Origin: Nothophaeocryptopus gaeumannii
Lineage: Eukaryota > Ascomycota > Dothideomycetes > Mycosphaerellales > Mycosphaerellaceae
Direction: 5' to 3'
Assembly: GCA_031771865.1 (NCBI GenBank)
Contig: JASISA010000009.1
Span: 124,001-188,000, forward strand
Length of the DNA: 64,000 nt
The translations under genes and the position numbers were made by a program. Positions 31,345 through 42,934 of the stretch are shown piece by piece (within the stretch, counting starts at the first letter, position 1; each line of letters opens with the position of its first letter). Below the pieces are notes generated by a model, which had not been told where the DNA came from, made no database searches, and was given only the letters and a program-made list of their open reading frames with translations.

Positions 31345-32709
31345 ATGGCAGAACAACCCACACTAGAGACGAGCGGCGCACAACAGCCAGAGCAGTCTGG
31401 CAACGATGTCAGCTCTACATCGAAATGGATAGTAATGGGAGCAGCATCGGCGGTCCTTTTTGTAGGAGTCGGTTACACAAACACATATGGCGTCTTCCAG
31501 AGATACTACCAGGACGTGCTTTTCCAAGGAGAACAGCCAGAGAAACTCATCCTCATCGGCTCCGTGGCATCCAGTCTGTACTTCATCTTGGGCGCATTCA
31601 CTGGTCGTTTCGCGGATCTCGTGGGCTATCGCACCTCACTCGTGCTGGGATCCTGTCTTATGATCGGCTCGATGTTTGCTGCAAGTTTCGCGACGACATT
31701 CTGGCAAATGTTCCTCTCGCAAGGACTCATGTTCGGACTGGGATTGGGATTTGCATATATGCCAGCAACGAGCATTTCAAGGCAGTACTTTGGGAGTACG
31801 CAGCACGGTCTCGCGAACGGCATTGTCATCTCTGGAGGCGCTCTCGGAGGTTGCGTACTGCCATACTGTGTCCAAGTCATGGTTGCGCGATATGGACTGC
31901 CCATGACCTTTCGCATCTTGGGTTTCATCGCGGCCGGAATCCTGATACCGAGCGTGCTACTCCTTCGGCCAAAGGTCCAGCTAGCACGTCGCTCCCGTCG
32001 ACCATTTGTGGATACGAATTTGATAAAGGATCCGAGATTCATGTGGTTACTGTTAGCTTGCACAATCGCAATGACAGGCTTCTTGCCTCGATACTTTCTC
32101 ATTCCAAGTAAGTCAGGGTAGCTCGTGCATTGCCTTATCGGCCTATCTGACAAGGCGATAGCTTCTGCCGAAGCAAGAGGCATAGACACGACTTACGCAT
32201 CCTGGTTGCTGGGAATCATGAATGGCCTATCCATCGTCGGTCGAGTCGGCATTGGCTGTTTCGCGGATCGTTTTGGCAAAATCAATGCGTTGTCCTTGAG
32301 CTTTCTGCTCTGCGGATTTGGACATTTGGTATTCTGGCTCCCAGCTATTCTCGCGCTATTGAAGGCCGAAGCGACGGCATTGCTCACGGTATTCGTGGTG
32401 TTTGTCGGGGTAATGGGCTCCGGTTTCATTAGCTTGTTCCCTGCAGTTGTAGCTGACCTCTTCGGATCCGACAATCTGGCATCAAAGACCGGCCTGTTGA
32501 ACACGGCCGTGGGCCTCACGACATTGGCCGGACCAAGCGCTATCTATGCAATCCTTGGATCTGGGTCGCGAATGCGGTGGGCTATCGCGGTTCTCACGGC
32601 CGGTTTGTTTATGCTTGCCGGCGGCGCGTTGCTGGCGACCACGATGGTCATCAAGGGCAAGACGTCCTCCGAGGAACGCAGTCGGAGGGCGGACGTGGGC
32701 AATACCTGA
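31345..32709 (+). CDS. MFS monocarboxylate-type transporter
   Basis: Two exons, 31345-32107 and 32162-32709, giving 436 residues. The intron (54 bp, GTAAGT donor, CTGAC branch) joins FLIP to TSAEARG. About twelve hydrophobic segments are present. The first half has GYTNTYGVFQRYYQ, FADLVGYR (MFS motif A-like), GLGLGFAYMP and GLANGIVISGGALGG. The second half has SWLLGIMNGLSIVGRVGIG and FADRFGK. This is the fungal monocarboxylate porter type of the major facilitator superfamily in the plasma membrane. The substrate is unknown. Next door on the opposite strand is a broken monooxygenase, so the pair might once have served one pathway. Confidence 0.9.
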
Positions 32710-33224
32710 GGTGGATGTCCCCAAACAAGTTTCACATGGGGAGAAGGTGTGTATGTCTGTTAATGTCGGAAAGGAAGGGAAGGTGACGAAGAGTCGCGTC
32801 TTGAGAAGGTGAGAAGCGACCGGCGGGCGCCAAATTCGCGCCAAGAATCGAACGTGTATCAATATTGCATTAAGACTTTATGTGCACATGCCATCGAGTC
32901 ACTCCCATACTAAGTATATGTATCCAATACAGTTCTCCCGTGTTCGCCATGCTTCACTTGCACTTTTACTGTCTTTGGGTTAGCTCAGGAGATGTAGCAG
33001 CTGGAACGATGACCGGCATGGAGAGCGTCTGGCGGACACTCTGTTGGCAAGCTGCCGCCCGGAGACGCATAGGAAGTGTACCGATGGCGCTGCTTGCCCT
33101 TCTCTTTGAAGGCAGTCCGAACTTGGCCTGACTGAGCTCGAGCAGCATCCACGCATCCACACCAATATGTTGGTGCATCTTCGAGTAACCCGTCGTCAGC
33201 TGGAACGGCCTTCTGGCACCACTC
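32710..33224. other. intergenic between convergent units
   Basis: About 500 bp between the MFS gene and the monooxygenase remnant. Nothing supported. Confidence 0.5.
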
Positions 33225-34417
33225 CTAGAGATCGTTGACGTAGATCTTGTCGAGAGAATTGTTGAAGGAGTGGTAGGAGCTTTCAGTCCTGTGACTCAGT
33301 TTGACTTGCTCGAAGAACTCTTTGTTGTACTGTTCAAGATTGTATCTCGTCTGCGGGTCAGCTGATATTTCAAGGCGATTCTTGAAGACTCGGGCGATCA
33401 CTGCACTCTGAGCTTCCGCGATGATGAAGAAAGGGCCACCTTTTGGAAGACCGACAAAGGCAGGCCTGGGATTCTCTGTGCAGAACAAGTGTCGATCGTG
33501 TTGGTGCACTTGAATTCTTGATGAAATCCAGCGAGAATGCGTATCGGGTGCAGAAGATGATATTGTCAACATTTGACATGACGGTACCATCTTCGAAAAC
33601 TGCAGCCCTGTTGGCCACATCGAGTTTGGCGATAGGTGGAACTGCGATGTGAATTCCTGGTGCAAGCGGTTGCGTTGTGCGGCTTGTGGCGGCGATAGTC
33701 ATGTTCACAACCTTGGCAATCTGAGTCGAGATATCGAATCCTGATGGGCCATAACCTGCGATGATTACGTTCTGCACAATTTCAGTTGTAATTTCGCCAA
33801 GCTCGCTAGTACAGAGAGCATACCTGATTTTCGAACGTTCCATTAGCCTTGTAATGAACCGAATGGCTCACCGATTCGCAATTCAATCGGCACAAATCAT
33901 CGAGACCTTCGACAGGAGGAGCGAATGGCCTTTGAAAATTGTCAGTCGCGCACACGACACGGTTGAGGAAAAACTCCTGCGGCTTGATGACCCGTTTGAA
34001 GTTTGGTTCGCCAGCCCAAATCTTCCAGCCTGGATTCTACAGTCGACAGCCTTTGCGGACTTGCAGCACTTCAGTGTTCATTTTGAAGCTCAAGTTGCTT
34101 GGGTACTTGGTTCTCAGAAGCTGGTAATAGTCTTCGGGGTATTTGTTCACGATGGTGTGATGTGGCATCACGAGTTTCTTGCCCATATCAGAGAAAGTCG
34201 TGAGCTGTCGCGGTATGTTGGTCTCCATTGTCCGGTACACTGGCTTCTCCCACCTGTCACGCTTGAGGGAATCATCGATGGCATTACAGAGACCACCAGG
34301 GCCAGACTTCTGCTCAAAGGCCGTCACCTGCAAACCCTTCGCGCAGAGATAGCTTGCGGCAGCCAATCCACTGGGCCCTGCGCTGATGATTGCGATGTTT
34401 TCTCTGCTTTGCGACAC
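33225..34417 (-). pseudogene. Flavin-containing monooxygenase pseudogene
   Basis: Minus-strand exons 34417-33824 and 33771-33225, with a GTATGC..GCAG intron. The start has a FAD-binding loop (IAIISAGPSGLAAASYL) in which the usual first Gly is Ser. EKPVYRTMETNIPRQLTTFS and TIVNKYPEDYYQLL match the FMO family, and NVIIAGYGPSGFDIS is the second (NADPH) loop. A TAG at 34037-34039 interrupts the first exon after EVLQVRKGCRL; reading continues in the same frame with NPGWKIWAG. In exon 2 near 33511-33516 one extra base moves the frame from DFIKN to QVHQHDRHLF, after which AFVGLPKGGPFF follows and the frame runs to its stop. Removing that base makes the exons divisible by three. One nonsense and one frameshift make activity unlikely. 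Confidence 0.78.
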
Positions 34418-34707
34418 GATGAAGGAGTCGAAGTGTTTTTCTTTGAGTTGATTTTTGAACTGAGAGCTTTCTTGCGAGCAGTTGAGTGGATCGCAGTCTT
34501 GTGTGGTTTTCTTTGTCCACTTTGCTCAGCATAGAGGACCGGTCATATCGTCCGTCATTGAGGAGCTGCGCACTGATTGAGACCACAGAATCATTTCCTT
34601 TCGAGACAGATTCCACGCAGGAGAAGATCCGCCATTTATGACTCACGTTGTGCATGGCATCTCAAGCGTAGACCAGTTTGATAGCCATGCCGGTAGGCTC
34701 TGCTGTC

Positions 34708-35262
34708 TCAAGCTTCCGAGACAGGACACACAAAGCAGAGCGCCTCCATCTCGCAGCCATCTCCATACCGATGCGTCCCTGTTCCAAAATGTGACCAGCC
34801 GAGCTTCTGGTACAGTCCTGCCGCTCCTGTGTCTTTCTTGAGCGCAAACAAGACAAGCCGCTCTCCTTGTTGATTCGCCCACTTGACAGCGGTCTCGATG
34901 AGCCTCACAGCCATGCCAGCGCCGCGGTGTTCTGGGTCGATGAAGAGTCTCCCCAGCACAGCTACGCGACTGTCGGGATAAGACTGCCTCCATAACGCCA
35001 CAGCCACATCTTCATTCGTGGCCTTGCCGATGGAGACATGGCCGATAACCTTGCCGTTTAATTCAGCGATCCAGCTCGCCTGTAGGCCATCGCTTTGTAG
35101 GAAAGGTAATGGGTTGTCGACTCCTTGTACAGGATATCTATCCTTCTCGTAGACCTTCCTCAAAACCTCAATACAGGCTGGGAGATCATCGTCCTGGCGG
35201 TGCCGGATGCGAAATGTCGGCTGAAGGCCATTTGGAACATCTCCGCCCATCATCGCCAGCAA
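34708..35262 (-). CDS. GNAT-family N-acetyltransferase
   Basis: Single exon, 184 residues. The GNAT core is evident: FRIRHRQDDDLPACIEVL at the start, ASWIAELNGKVIGHVSIG (beta strands 2-3), VAVLGRLFIDPEHRGAGMAVRLIETAVKWA (strand 4 and the acetyl-CoA loop, RGAGMA in place of Q/RxxGxG/A), and GAAGLYQKLGWSHFG. It transfers acetyl from acetyl-CoA to an unknown amine, probably in the cytosol. It is divergent from the PfkB gene, with 388 bp between the starts. Confidence 0.85.
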   Translation of the reverse strand: MLAMMGGDVPNGLQPTFRIRHRQDDDLPACIEVLRKVYEKDRYPVQGVDNPLPFLQSDGLQASWIAELNGKVIGHVSIGKATNEDVAVALWRQSYPDSRVAVLGRLFIDPEHRGAGMAVRLIETAVKWANQQGERLVLFALKKDTGAAGLYQKLGWSHFGTGTHRYGDGCEMEALCFVCPVSEA

Positions 35263-35650
35263 GGTCCAATTCCTAGCGAAGATCCGAGATGTCGATAGAG
35301 ACCCTGAGGTTGGTATCTCAAATGCTTGGCGTGCAGTTGAAACGTGAGGTCAAAGATTCCTTCGGTTTTTGAGCGTTTCAGAGGTCTAACTGACATTCCC
35401 GCAGAAGACAGCTGATTGGTGAATGAGAAGTGCCGGTGGACGGCGTCGAGTCAAACACAGTATACGATCTCCAGGACGCTGCGTTGTGTACAGCACGTCG
35501 ATCATTCGGGCAGCCGAGTGCAGATTGCTGGATTCCAGAACTTCTTCCTTCTTGTGGGTTTTAGAACATATTATCGCTCGACCGTCCGGGATATTCCCAG
35601 TTTCACATTTCTTTTCTCAGTCACAAAACCCCAGGCGAGTTTTCATCGGG
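35263..35650. promoter_or_regulatory. divergent promoter GNAT / PfkB
   Basis: Shared 388-bp region between two divergent start codons. It must hold both promoters; no individual element identified. Confidence 0.45.
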
Positions 35651-36788
35651 ATGGGCTCAAGCAGTCGTCATCCACCTCTGTTTCTCTCGCTTGGCATGAT
35701 AGTACTGGATGAGCTCCATCTTCCAGGCGGGCAAGTCTTACAGGACGTAGTCGGCGGCTCCTGTGCGTGCAGCACACTAGGAGCTTGCCTTGCAATTCGC
35801 GAAGGCCAGGTTCAGACCATAGCTTGCTTCATCCTTGGAGGCAATGACTTTCCAGCTGATGCACAGAAACAAATCGCAAGTTGGGGAGTTGATTTGGAGA
35901 TCAAGAGGGCGGAGCAAGGGAAGACCACCAGAGGCAAACTGCAATACCATGACGAAGGTTTTGCAAGTAAGTAGTCAAGTATACCCACCCTGAGTTGTTG
36001 TACGCAATGCGATACTTAATGGTTATCTTGCAGGCAAAACATTTGGCTATATGACGACGCCTCTCCAGCCGACCGCACGAGACTTACCTGGGCGCTTCCT
36101 GGGAGCATCAGCCTTTCACTTCCTGGCCAGCCCGGATCAGCTGGAGAACCAAGTCAAAGATCTTCTGCGACTCCGAAATATGGCGGGCATCTTAGATCGT
36201 CCACTACTAGTGTGGGAGCCAGCTCCCATGTTCTGTCGTCCAAACAGTCTTGCAGCGCATGTCGAAGCCGCCAAGATGGTTGACGTATTTTCGCCAAATC
36301 ACTTGGAGCTCGATGCACTTTGCGGCAGGCTGAAGCCAAGCGAGAAATCAGATGTCGGCAGAGAGCATGTGGAGGAATGCGCAGCTGCATTTATGGAGGA
36401 CACTGCCGACGTATTCAGACCGGAGCAGCTCTGCGTCATCCGGTGCGGAGAGCATGGAAGCCTGGTAGCAAGGCGCACACCCAGTGCTCAAGGTCAAGAC
36501 ATAGTCGACATGACCTGGGTCGATCCTTTCTACTCTCCAGATGAGAAGGGCAGGGTCAAGGACGCAACTGGTGCTGGAAACGCATTTCTCGGGGCCCTGG
36601 CCGTGGAGCTGCAGCAGAACAACGGAGATCCAATCGCAGCTACGGTCAAGGCGAGCGTGGCTGCGAGCTTCGCCGTCGAGCAGGTCGGCCTTCCCAGGCA
36701 CACCGGAGATCCAGCCTCGTCATCCGGATTCTGGAATGGCACCACGCTGGACGATCGCATGAAGGAATACGAACGGCGAACTGGGTAG
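35651..36788 (+). CDS. PfkB-family carbohydrate kinase (Mak32-like)
   Basis: Two exons, 35651-35966 and 36034-36788, giving 356 residues. The join is GFAS|KTFGYMTT. Family features: an N-terminal strand FLSLGMIVLDEL followed by the GGS loop (VVGGSCACSTLGA), FHFLASP, WEPAPMFC, VDVFSPNHLEL, and the C-terminal catalytic loop DATGAGNAFLGALAVEL, where the first Asp of DATGAG is the expected base and anion-hole motif. Such proteins phosphorylate sugars or nucleosides with ATP. The length and the FSPN motif resemble yeast Mak32 relatives, whose substrate is unknown. Confidence 0.85.
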
Positions 36789-37451
36789 GTCTGAGTTAGT
36801 TCAGGACATCGACAGCGCAATTCAACAGAGCCGTAGTGGCAACGATCGGTTGGAGGGTTACCTTGTGGTAACATTGTGTGAGCAGTGAGAGTGTCAACTG
36901 TCAAGTAGATCAGGCCCGCAGATGCAGTAACGTTGCAAATGCGTAGACGGGAACAGGTGGAGGACGGAAGCTTTTGTCGAGTACGAGTCGTAGTTATTAA
37001 TAGACCCTGCCAAGCCTTCTGACTTCCTCACCTCTATCTTCCTTTCAGGCCCTCTCTCAGCATGTGGCATACGCAGAACAAGGCACTGTTGGCGCTGTAC
37101 GCAGCCAACCAGCGTATTGTACCTGCCATGCCGTGTCTTTGCAGATGCACTTCAGCAGTAGGAGAGTGAGAACTGAGCGGCGTGGGCCTACAGATCTGCA
37201 CGACTTCTATCTTTACCGACCGAAGAAGCGCGCATGCACCATGGAGTGCGGCTGACGGTACTAGGATTCGATAGCACCAGCAGCGCACAGCAGAATCAGC
37301 AGTGCTCAGCACGCTCAGCCCCCAGAGCCTTTGTGACCTTGCGAATTGTAGGAACTCCCCGAATGCCCACCCTTCGTCAGACGGTCATGGATCTTGTCTT
37401 TTCCTTCTCATCCGTGCTCGAGCCTGCGAGGGTCTCCTACCGCTGTGCAAG
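36789..37451. other. intergenic, possible 5' exon sequence
   Basis: About 660 bp. No gene assigned. A secretion signal for the next gene might lie in an unrecognised upstream exon here, since hydrophobic stretches occur around 37390-37440 in two frames. Confidence 0.4.
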
Positions 37452-38715
37452 ATGATGGACGTCTGGAACGACTGGGAAGATATATGGGATACAGCCAAGA
37501 GCTTTGAAAGAAATATACATCGTGCGGTTTTTGGCAGCAAGGCTTTGGAGCGGGTGGATGACGGATGCAAAAGATACTGCGCAGAACGACTGTTTGATGG
37601 TAGCATTTACGGAAGCGATGGGTCATGCACATGCGTAGGACGTGGCAAGAATGAGCTGAAGCGGTCACCGGAAGATTTTGATATAGCAAAGGACAAACGG
37701 CAAGTTGGACGTTCATCGTTTGGCCCACCGAGCAGCGAAACGGCAGCAACGACCACCACATCAACTGTTGAAGCTACATCGGCAACTCAAACGAGTAAAT
37801 AGAGTGATTGCAACTTATTGGAATATCAGCTGACAACGAGAGCCAGACGCGAATGTACTGTCCTCAGAATCAGCGCTTGCGACACCATCTTCATCTTCAG
37901 TAGTGGATGGAGCAACCCTCCCCGCAACCCACAGCAGCACACTGGGTTCTGAGCCTACCGACACGACCGCCTCTCCTAGTCAACAGACCTCAGACACAAC
38001 ATCGACGACAAGTGCAGCTGCAGCCTCCAAATCCGCAGATATCGTCAACCATGGCAAGTCTAGCGGCGGCCTCTCTCAAGGCGCGAAGGCTGGCCTTGGA
38101 GTGGGTCTCGGTGTTGGCCTCGCAGTCCTCCTAGCAGCCATTGTCCTTTTCCTACTCGCCCGTCGCCGTCGCCGTCGCCGCAACCGCGGCCACCACAACA
38201 TGGGAAGCACCAAATACGCCCCACAAGCACAATCCGACCTCTCCATGATCGAGGCGCCTCATCCGTACCCTATACCACCAGTGGGAGCAGGTGTAACACG
38301 AGACACATACTCCGCCGAGGGCGACGACAGAGAGCAGAACCGTTTCTCTTCAGTCCAGAAATTTCACGAAGCCGTCGAAGAACATCCTTACAACCACACA
38401 CCTCACCAAAGCACACACCACATCAACCCTCCTCAACCAGATCCAGAACCTCCCCTCTTGCCTCCGCAAAACGTTTTCCAAACACCAGTCGGACTTAGTC
38501 CTGTCACTCCTCTCGACCCGGATCCTCGGCATAGCAGGAGTTTCCCACAGCCACCGCCGACGCTGGCGATACCTGGTGCTGGTGTCGGGGCGGGGATTTC
38601 GAGAGATACTTCGCCAGTGAGAGGGGATATTAGTCCTGTGAGCCCGGTAAGTCCGGTGAGTGCTGTTAGCCCGGCGGGAAGTCGGCCTGGGTCGAGGAAT
38701 GGGAAACACTATTGA
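37452..38715 (+). CDS. Single-pass membrane protein, sensor-like
   Basis: Two exons, 37452-37794 and 37841-38715 (46-bp intron, join ATQT|KPDANVLSS), giving 405 residues. The N-terminal part has several cysteines (DGCKRYCAERLFDGSIYG, SCTCVGRG). A long Ser/Thr-rich stretch follows, then one membrane helix (GVGLGVGLAVLLAAIVLFLLA) directly followed by a run of arginines (RRRRRRR). A Pro-rich cytosolic tail ends with SPVSPVSPVSAVSPAGS repeats. This plan resembles fungal wall-stress sensors or Mid2-like proteins. No signal peptide is visible at the chosen start, so a 5' exon may be missing. Function is inferred from architecture only. Confidence 0.65.
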
Positions 38716-39050
38716 TGATGGGATATGATGGAATGAGATGATGAAAGCTGCAAGATTTCTTGTGCATACCCTGTCTGTTGCATAGTTCAGCAAGTTTATT
38801 GAATATGGCCATAGAGTGGTCCTTTTTTGACGACTGTTTCTCATGCCTCCCAACGACTGTTCGCACAGCCTTTGTCATGCAACGTCGCCTGTCCAGCAGA
38901 CTTCATGTCTCCTCGTCAACACTCCCTGTCCTAGTTCCCTTGCTCGGATTGCTCCTTCCACAACCCCTCAACAACCCCAAAAACCTCAGAAGCGTACCTC
39001 TTCATTCTCTCCCTCCTCTCTCCATCTCCAGCGCAACACCTCGAGAATTT

Positions 39051-39911
39051 TTACGGATGCCATCTTAGTCTCTCAGCCTTCAAATCAAGTCCCTCATCTC
39101 CCAGCTTCTTGAATATGGCCCGGAGATTACAAGCGCACGCGTCGAGAGCCCGATCTTTCCTAGCCGCGACGCGAGCCCTGGAGCATGAGATCCCGGGAGG
39201 ATGTGGGAAAGCCGTCAGGCTCGCGTATGTGGCAAATGCACTGGCTGTGAATATTCGCCAAGCTGGGATTTCTCCCCACCGTACCGTACTGCTCTCCCTC
39301 TCACCCCATCTTCGAGCATAGAAAGGCGGAGTCGGTCCCTGGTGCTGCGCTCTGCGACGCTCTTGTTCTCGAGCTTGTTCCTGACGACGTGCTTCTCGCG
39401 TCTCATACCAGTCTTCCTCCGGGATGCCAAGTTTGCGTTCGAGTCTAGCAAGTTCGAGAATCAGACGAGCTTCGTCTTCGATGGCACATTCCGGTGCGAC
39501 CTAGGCTTGGGAAAGCGAAATTCTGAGCGTGTCGTACTCTTCGTAGAGGAGTCTTAACGTCGCGTGGAGCTGTCTCAGGTGTTTGTGTCGAGGGCAAGGG
39601 TGTGAGGCGGCTTCGAAGTCTCGACGGAGGGTGTTGTATTCTTGTTCTCGTTGCTCGAGGACGGTGCGGTGCTGGGCGAGTTTGAATTGTTTCGCGGAGA
39701 TGCTGGATTGGAGTTTCTTGATTTGGATTTGGCTGTGTAGAGCTGGCGGTAGAGGGCTTGTAGTCTGGCTGCCATAGTTATCGTGGTGGTGCTCGATATG
39801 GTTGAGATGCAGCAAGTCTCGATTTGTGGGTCGAAAGTGAGTGGGAGAAATGAGAAGAAAGGAATGGATTTGTTCGAGGAGAGAAGATAAAGTAATGGAA
39901 GATGAGGACAA
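39051..39911 (-). CDS. Coiled-coil protein frame split by one TAG
   Basis: From ATG 39911 a single frame of 287 codons runs to TAA at 39051, interrupted only by TAG at 39501-39503. The first part (136 residues) has a helical region (IKKLQSSISAKQFKLAQHRT, EQREQEYNTLRRDFEAAS). The part beyond the TAG has clearly protein-like composition (EDEARLILELARLERKLG, REARRQEQAREQERRRAQ, IPAWRIFTASAFATYASL). No ATG starts the second part. A short intron removing the stop was sought and not found. So either the gene really ends at 39501, or a Gln or Trp codon became a stop. Family not recognised. Confidence 0.55.
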
Positions 39912-40072
39912 TGGGGACTGAGGACACTATAAGTGGGTCTCTAAGTGTAACTTACATTCACTTATCAATGAAGGGCTGCGGGATTCACCTTGGTGTTTTC
40001 TTTACCTGAGAGTGCCGAGACTTAGCCATAAGCCTACGAATGAGGTTGTCCCGCTGTAATATTCTCGAGGGG

Positions 40073-40462
40073 TTAGATATCAGGGAGTCGCCAGATCTTC
40101 TTCGCCGCTGCCCTATGCGCAGCCTGAGCGTCTCTTGCGGCAGCTTCAGCAATCACGTAGTTCTCCCAGATGATGGCGCAGGAGTGATCTGCGATGTCGA
40201 TCTGACGACGGACGGATTCGAGCATGGCTAAGTTTGCGGCTCCTTGCTTTTGGGCATCTTTCAAAGCAGCATATTGCTCCTTAAGTCGATGGCGTCTCTC
40301 GTACATTATGTCGAAGTCGCGTTTTAGGTCACTTTGCTCTCTGAACAATGAAAGCATTAGCTTCTTCAGCTTCGTAGCGCGGAAAATCAACTTGCTGTTG
40401 TAGTAGTAAGCGAGCGGTGCACTGATTGCGAGGGCCGCGGTCGCGACAAGGTGATATGCCAC
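40073..40462 (-). CDS. Small membrane-anchored coiled-coil protein
   Basis: Single exon, 129 residues. The N-terminus is hydrophobic (YHLVATAALAISAPLAYYY), a likely membrane anchor. A charged helical region follows (LSLFREQSDLKRDFDIMYER, LKEQYAALKDAQKQ) and an Ala-rich end. No family recognised. It lies just upstream of the split coiled-coil frame on the same strand, about 160 bp away. Confidence 0.55.
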   Translation of the reverse strand: MAYHLVATAALAISAPLAYYYNSKLIFRATKLKKLMLSLFREQSDLKRDFDIMYERRHRLKEQYAALKDAQKQGAANLAMLESVRRQIDIADHSCAIIWENYVIAEAAARDAQAAHRAAAKKIWRLPDI

Positions 40463-41361
40463 CAGGGCATGTTGCGGTGCATTTTGAGTCCGTGTTCGCT
40501 CCTTTGCGTGTGTTGCTCACGAAGGGTTTCTCAAAAAGGTGTTGAGGGACGTCAAGTATATATACCAGCCGTAAGGCCTCAGATTCTCGAAAGCCATCGT
40601 CCGCGGAGCATGAAGAGCGAAACGATGGGCTACTCCGTCCAGTCTTCTTTGTCCGCTTTGTCCGCGACAAAGCGAATTGACCCGGCTGCCAATGCCATCG
40701 TCGAAGACGCAACAGCGGAGAACGCTGCAAAGCCACCCGCGCTTGGGAAGGCGACACCTGTCGGGACTCAGACGGTACCATTCTTTTCGAGCCGCCTGGA
40801 AATCTTACACCCGTGATCCCGTTAGACTGCGGCGAACAGGTGTTCTTCATGTGCTCACTGCCTTGAACAGCGGGAGCTTTCATATACCAACATCGTGCTT
40901 ATTCGATGTTCGACTTGTTGACCAGATGCAGGTGATGGGCCGGGCAGGTGCTGCTAAGAAGGGGAAAAGGCTCCCAATGTCGATTTCAGCGTTAGGCACA
41001 GTGGTTGCATCCTCGAACAATGAGCTGCCCAGGGTACCGGTGAGAAGCAAATCTCGTTGTCGGCGCCGCGTGCATGGTGGCATCTTTGATTCCATGTTGT
41101 GATACTTTTGGGGATGTTGAGTGAAGTGTGTTGGAAGGGTTGACCGCGCGGAAACTTCTCGGCGCGGAAGCAGCTGCGCGGGAGTGGCCGCTAGCGTGAG
41201 CTTATTCGTGCTGTCGTCAACAGCTGCGACCTGAACTCCGGTGCAGCAACAGAAACACGAACATCAAACGACAAATCCATCGACTTTACCACCCTGTCAA
41301 CCTCCACCCGCTCATCCTAATACCCCGAACAGCCCGTCAAGTCAGTCGAACTACCGCCACG
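40463..41361. other. intergenic upstream of RPT5
   Basis: About 0.9 kb holding the RPT5 promoter. A 68-codon plus frame from ATG 40610 (MKSETMGYSV) is too weak to call. Confidence 0.5.
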
Positions 41362-42934
41362 ATGTCGACTCTCGAGGATCTCGATGACATGGAGCGCGAT
41401 GGCAAGAAGGAGGAGAACAACGACGATGGCGACAAAGGCAAGAAGGGCGATCAAAACGGCGACGCCGATATGAAGGATGCGGACGGTGACAAGAAGGACG
41501 AGAAGAAGGAAGAGGAAGAGGAGCTCATCGACATGGAGATTCTCAACAGCAGCACACGCGACATCGTTGCCCGGCGGCGATTACTCGAGAACGACACGCG
41601 CATCATGCGGTCAGAGTTCCAGCGCCTCACACATGAGAAGCAAAGCATGCTGGACAACATCAAGGATAATGTGGATAAGATTGATAACAACAAGTAGGCC
41701 ATAGAGCCAGCGTTTGAAGGAGATGTTACTGACACGTGAGACAAACAGACAATTACCATATCTCGTCGGAAACGTCGTCGAGATATTAGATCTGGACGTC
41801 GAGAAGGAAGCGGCGGAGGAAGGCGCGAACATCGATTTAGATGCAACACGCGTTGGCAAGTCCGCAGTGATCAAGACATCAACACGGCAGACCATCTTCC
41901 TCCCGCTCATCGGACTTGTGGATCACGAGAAGCTCAAGCCGGGCGATCTTATTGGCGTGAACAAGGACTCGTACCTTATACTCGATACATTACCTGCCGA
42001 GTATGACAGCAGAGTCAAGGCCATGGAGGTCGACGAGAAGCCGACGGAGAAGTACACAGATGTCGGTGGGTTGGACAAGCAGATTGAGGAGCTGGTCGAG
42101 GCTGTGGTCTGGCCCATGAAGGAGGCCGAGCGCTTCAAGAAGATCGGGATCAAGGCGCCAAAGGGTAAGCATATGCACAAGATACTTTGCTGCGAGTCTT
42201 TTGACTAATAACACTACCAGGCGCCCTGATGTACGGACCTCCCGGAACCGGAAAGACACTCCTCGCCAGAGCCTGCGCCGCCCAAACCGAAGCCACTTTC
42301 CTCAAACTCGCCGGTCCTCAACTCGTACAAATGTTCATCGGAGATGGTGCCAAGCTCGTTCGTGACTGCTTCGCCCTGGCGAAAGAGAAGGCACCCTCCA
42401 TCATCTTCATCGATGAGTTGGATGCAGTCGGTACCAAGCGTTTCGACAGTGAAAAGAGCGGAGACAGAGAAGTACAGAGAACCATGTTGGAGTTGCTGAA
42501 TCAGCTGGATGGTTTCGCATCAGACGACCGCATCAAGGTGCTGGCCGCGACGAACAGAGTTGATGTCCTCGACCCTGCGCTGCTGCGATCAGGTCGTTTG
42601 GACAGGAAGATCGAGTTCCCTCTGCCAAACGAAGAAGCAAGAGCACAGATCCTGAGGATTCACAGCAGGAAGATGACAGTGGATGAGGGTGTCAATTGGC
42701 CTGAGCTGGCGCGAAGTACCGATGAATTCGGTGGTGCCATGCTGAAGGCGGTTTGTGTGGAGGCGGGTATGATTGCGCTGCGCAGTGGGCAGAGCAAGAT
42801 CACGCACGAGCACTACGTCGATGCTATTGCGGAGGTGCAGGCCAAGAAGAAGGTACGTTCTCTCGTTGATGCCGCTGTTTTGGCTGTGCTATTTACTGAC
42901 ATTCACGTAGGACACGGTCAACTTCTATGCATAG
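41362..42934 (+). CDS. RPT5: 26S proteasome regulatory ATPase Rpt5
   Basis: Four exons: 41362-41693, 41749-42164, 42221-42852, 42911-42934, 467 residues. An acidic/Lys-rich N-terminus and coiled coil (LLENDTRIMRSEFQRLTHEK) lead into an OB domain and the AAA+ module: Walker A GPPGTGKT, Walker B IIFIDELDAVGTKR, sensor ATNRVDVLDPALLRSGRLD. It is a subunit of the hexameric base that unfolds substrates for the 20S core. The last exon is only 24 nt and encodes DTVNFYA; the FYA end is the HbYX-type tail that docks into the 20S alpha ring. Retaining the last intron (42853-42910) would replace it with a longer tail. Confidence 0.96.

Noticed and set aside
31149..32111. 320-codon frame overlapping the MFS gene
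   Set aside because: The overlapping frame starting at 31345 encodes clear membrane segments and MFS motifs and splices correctly.
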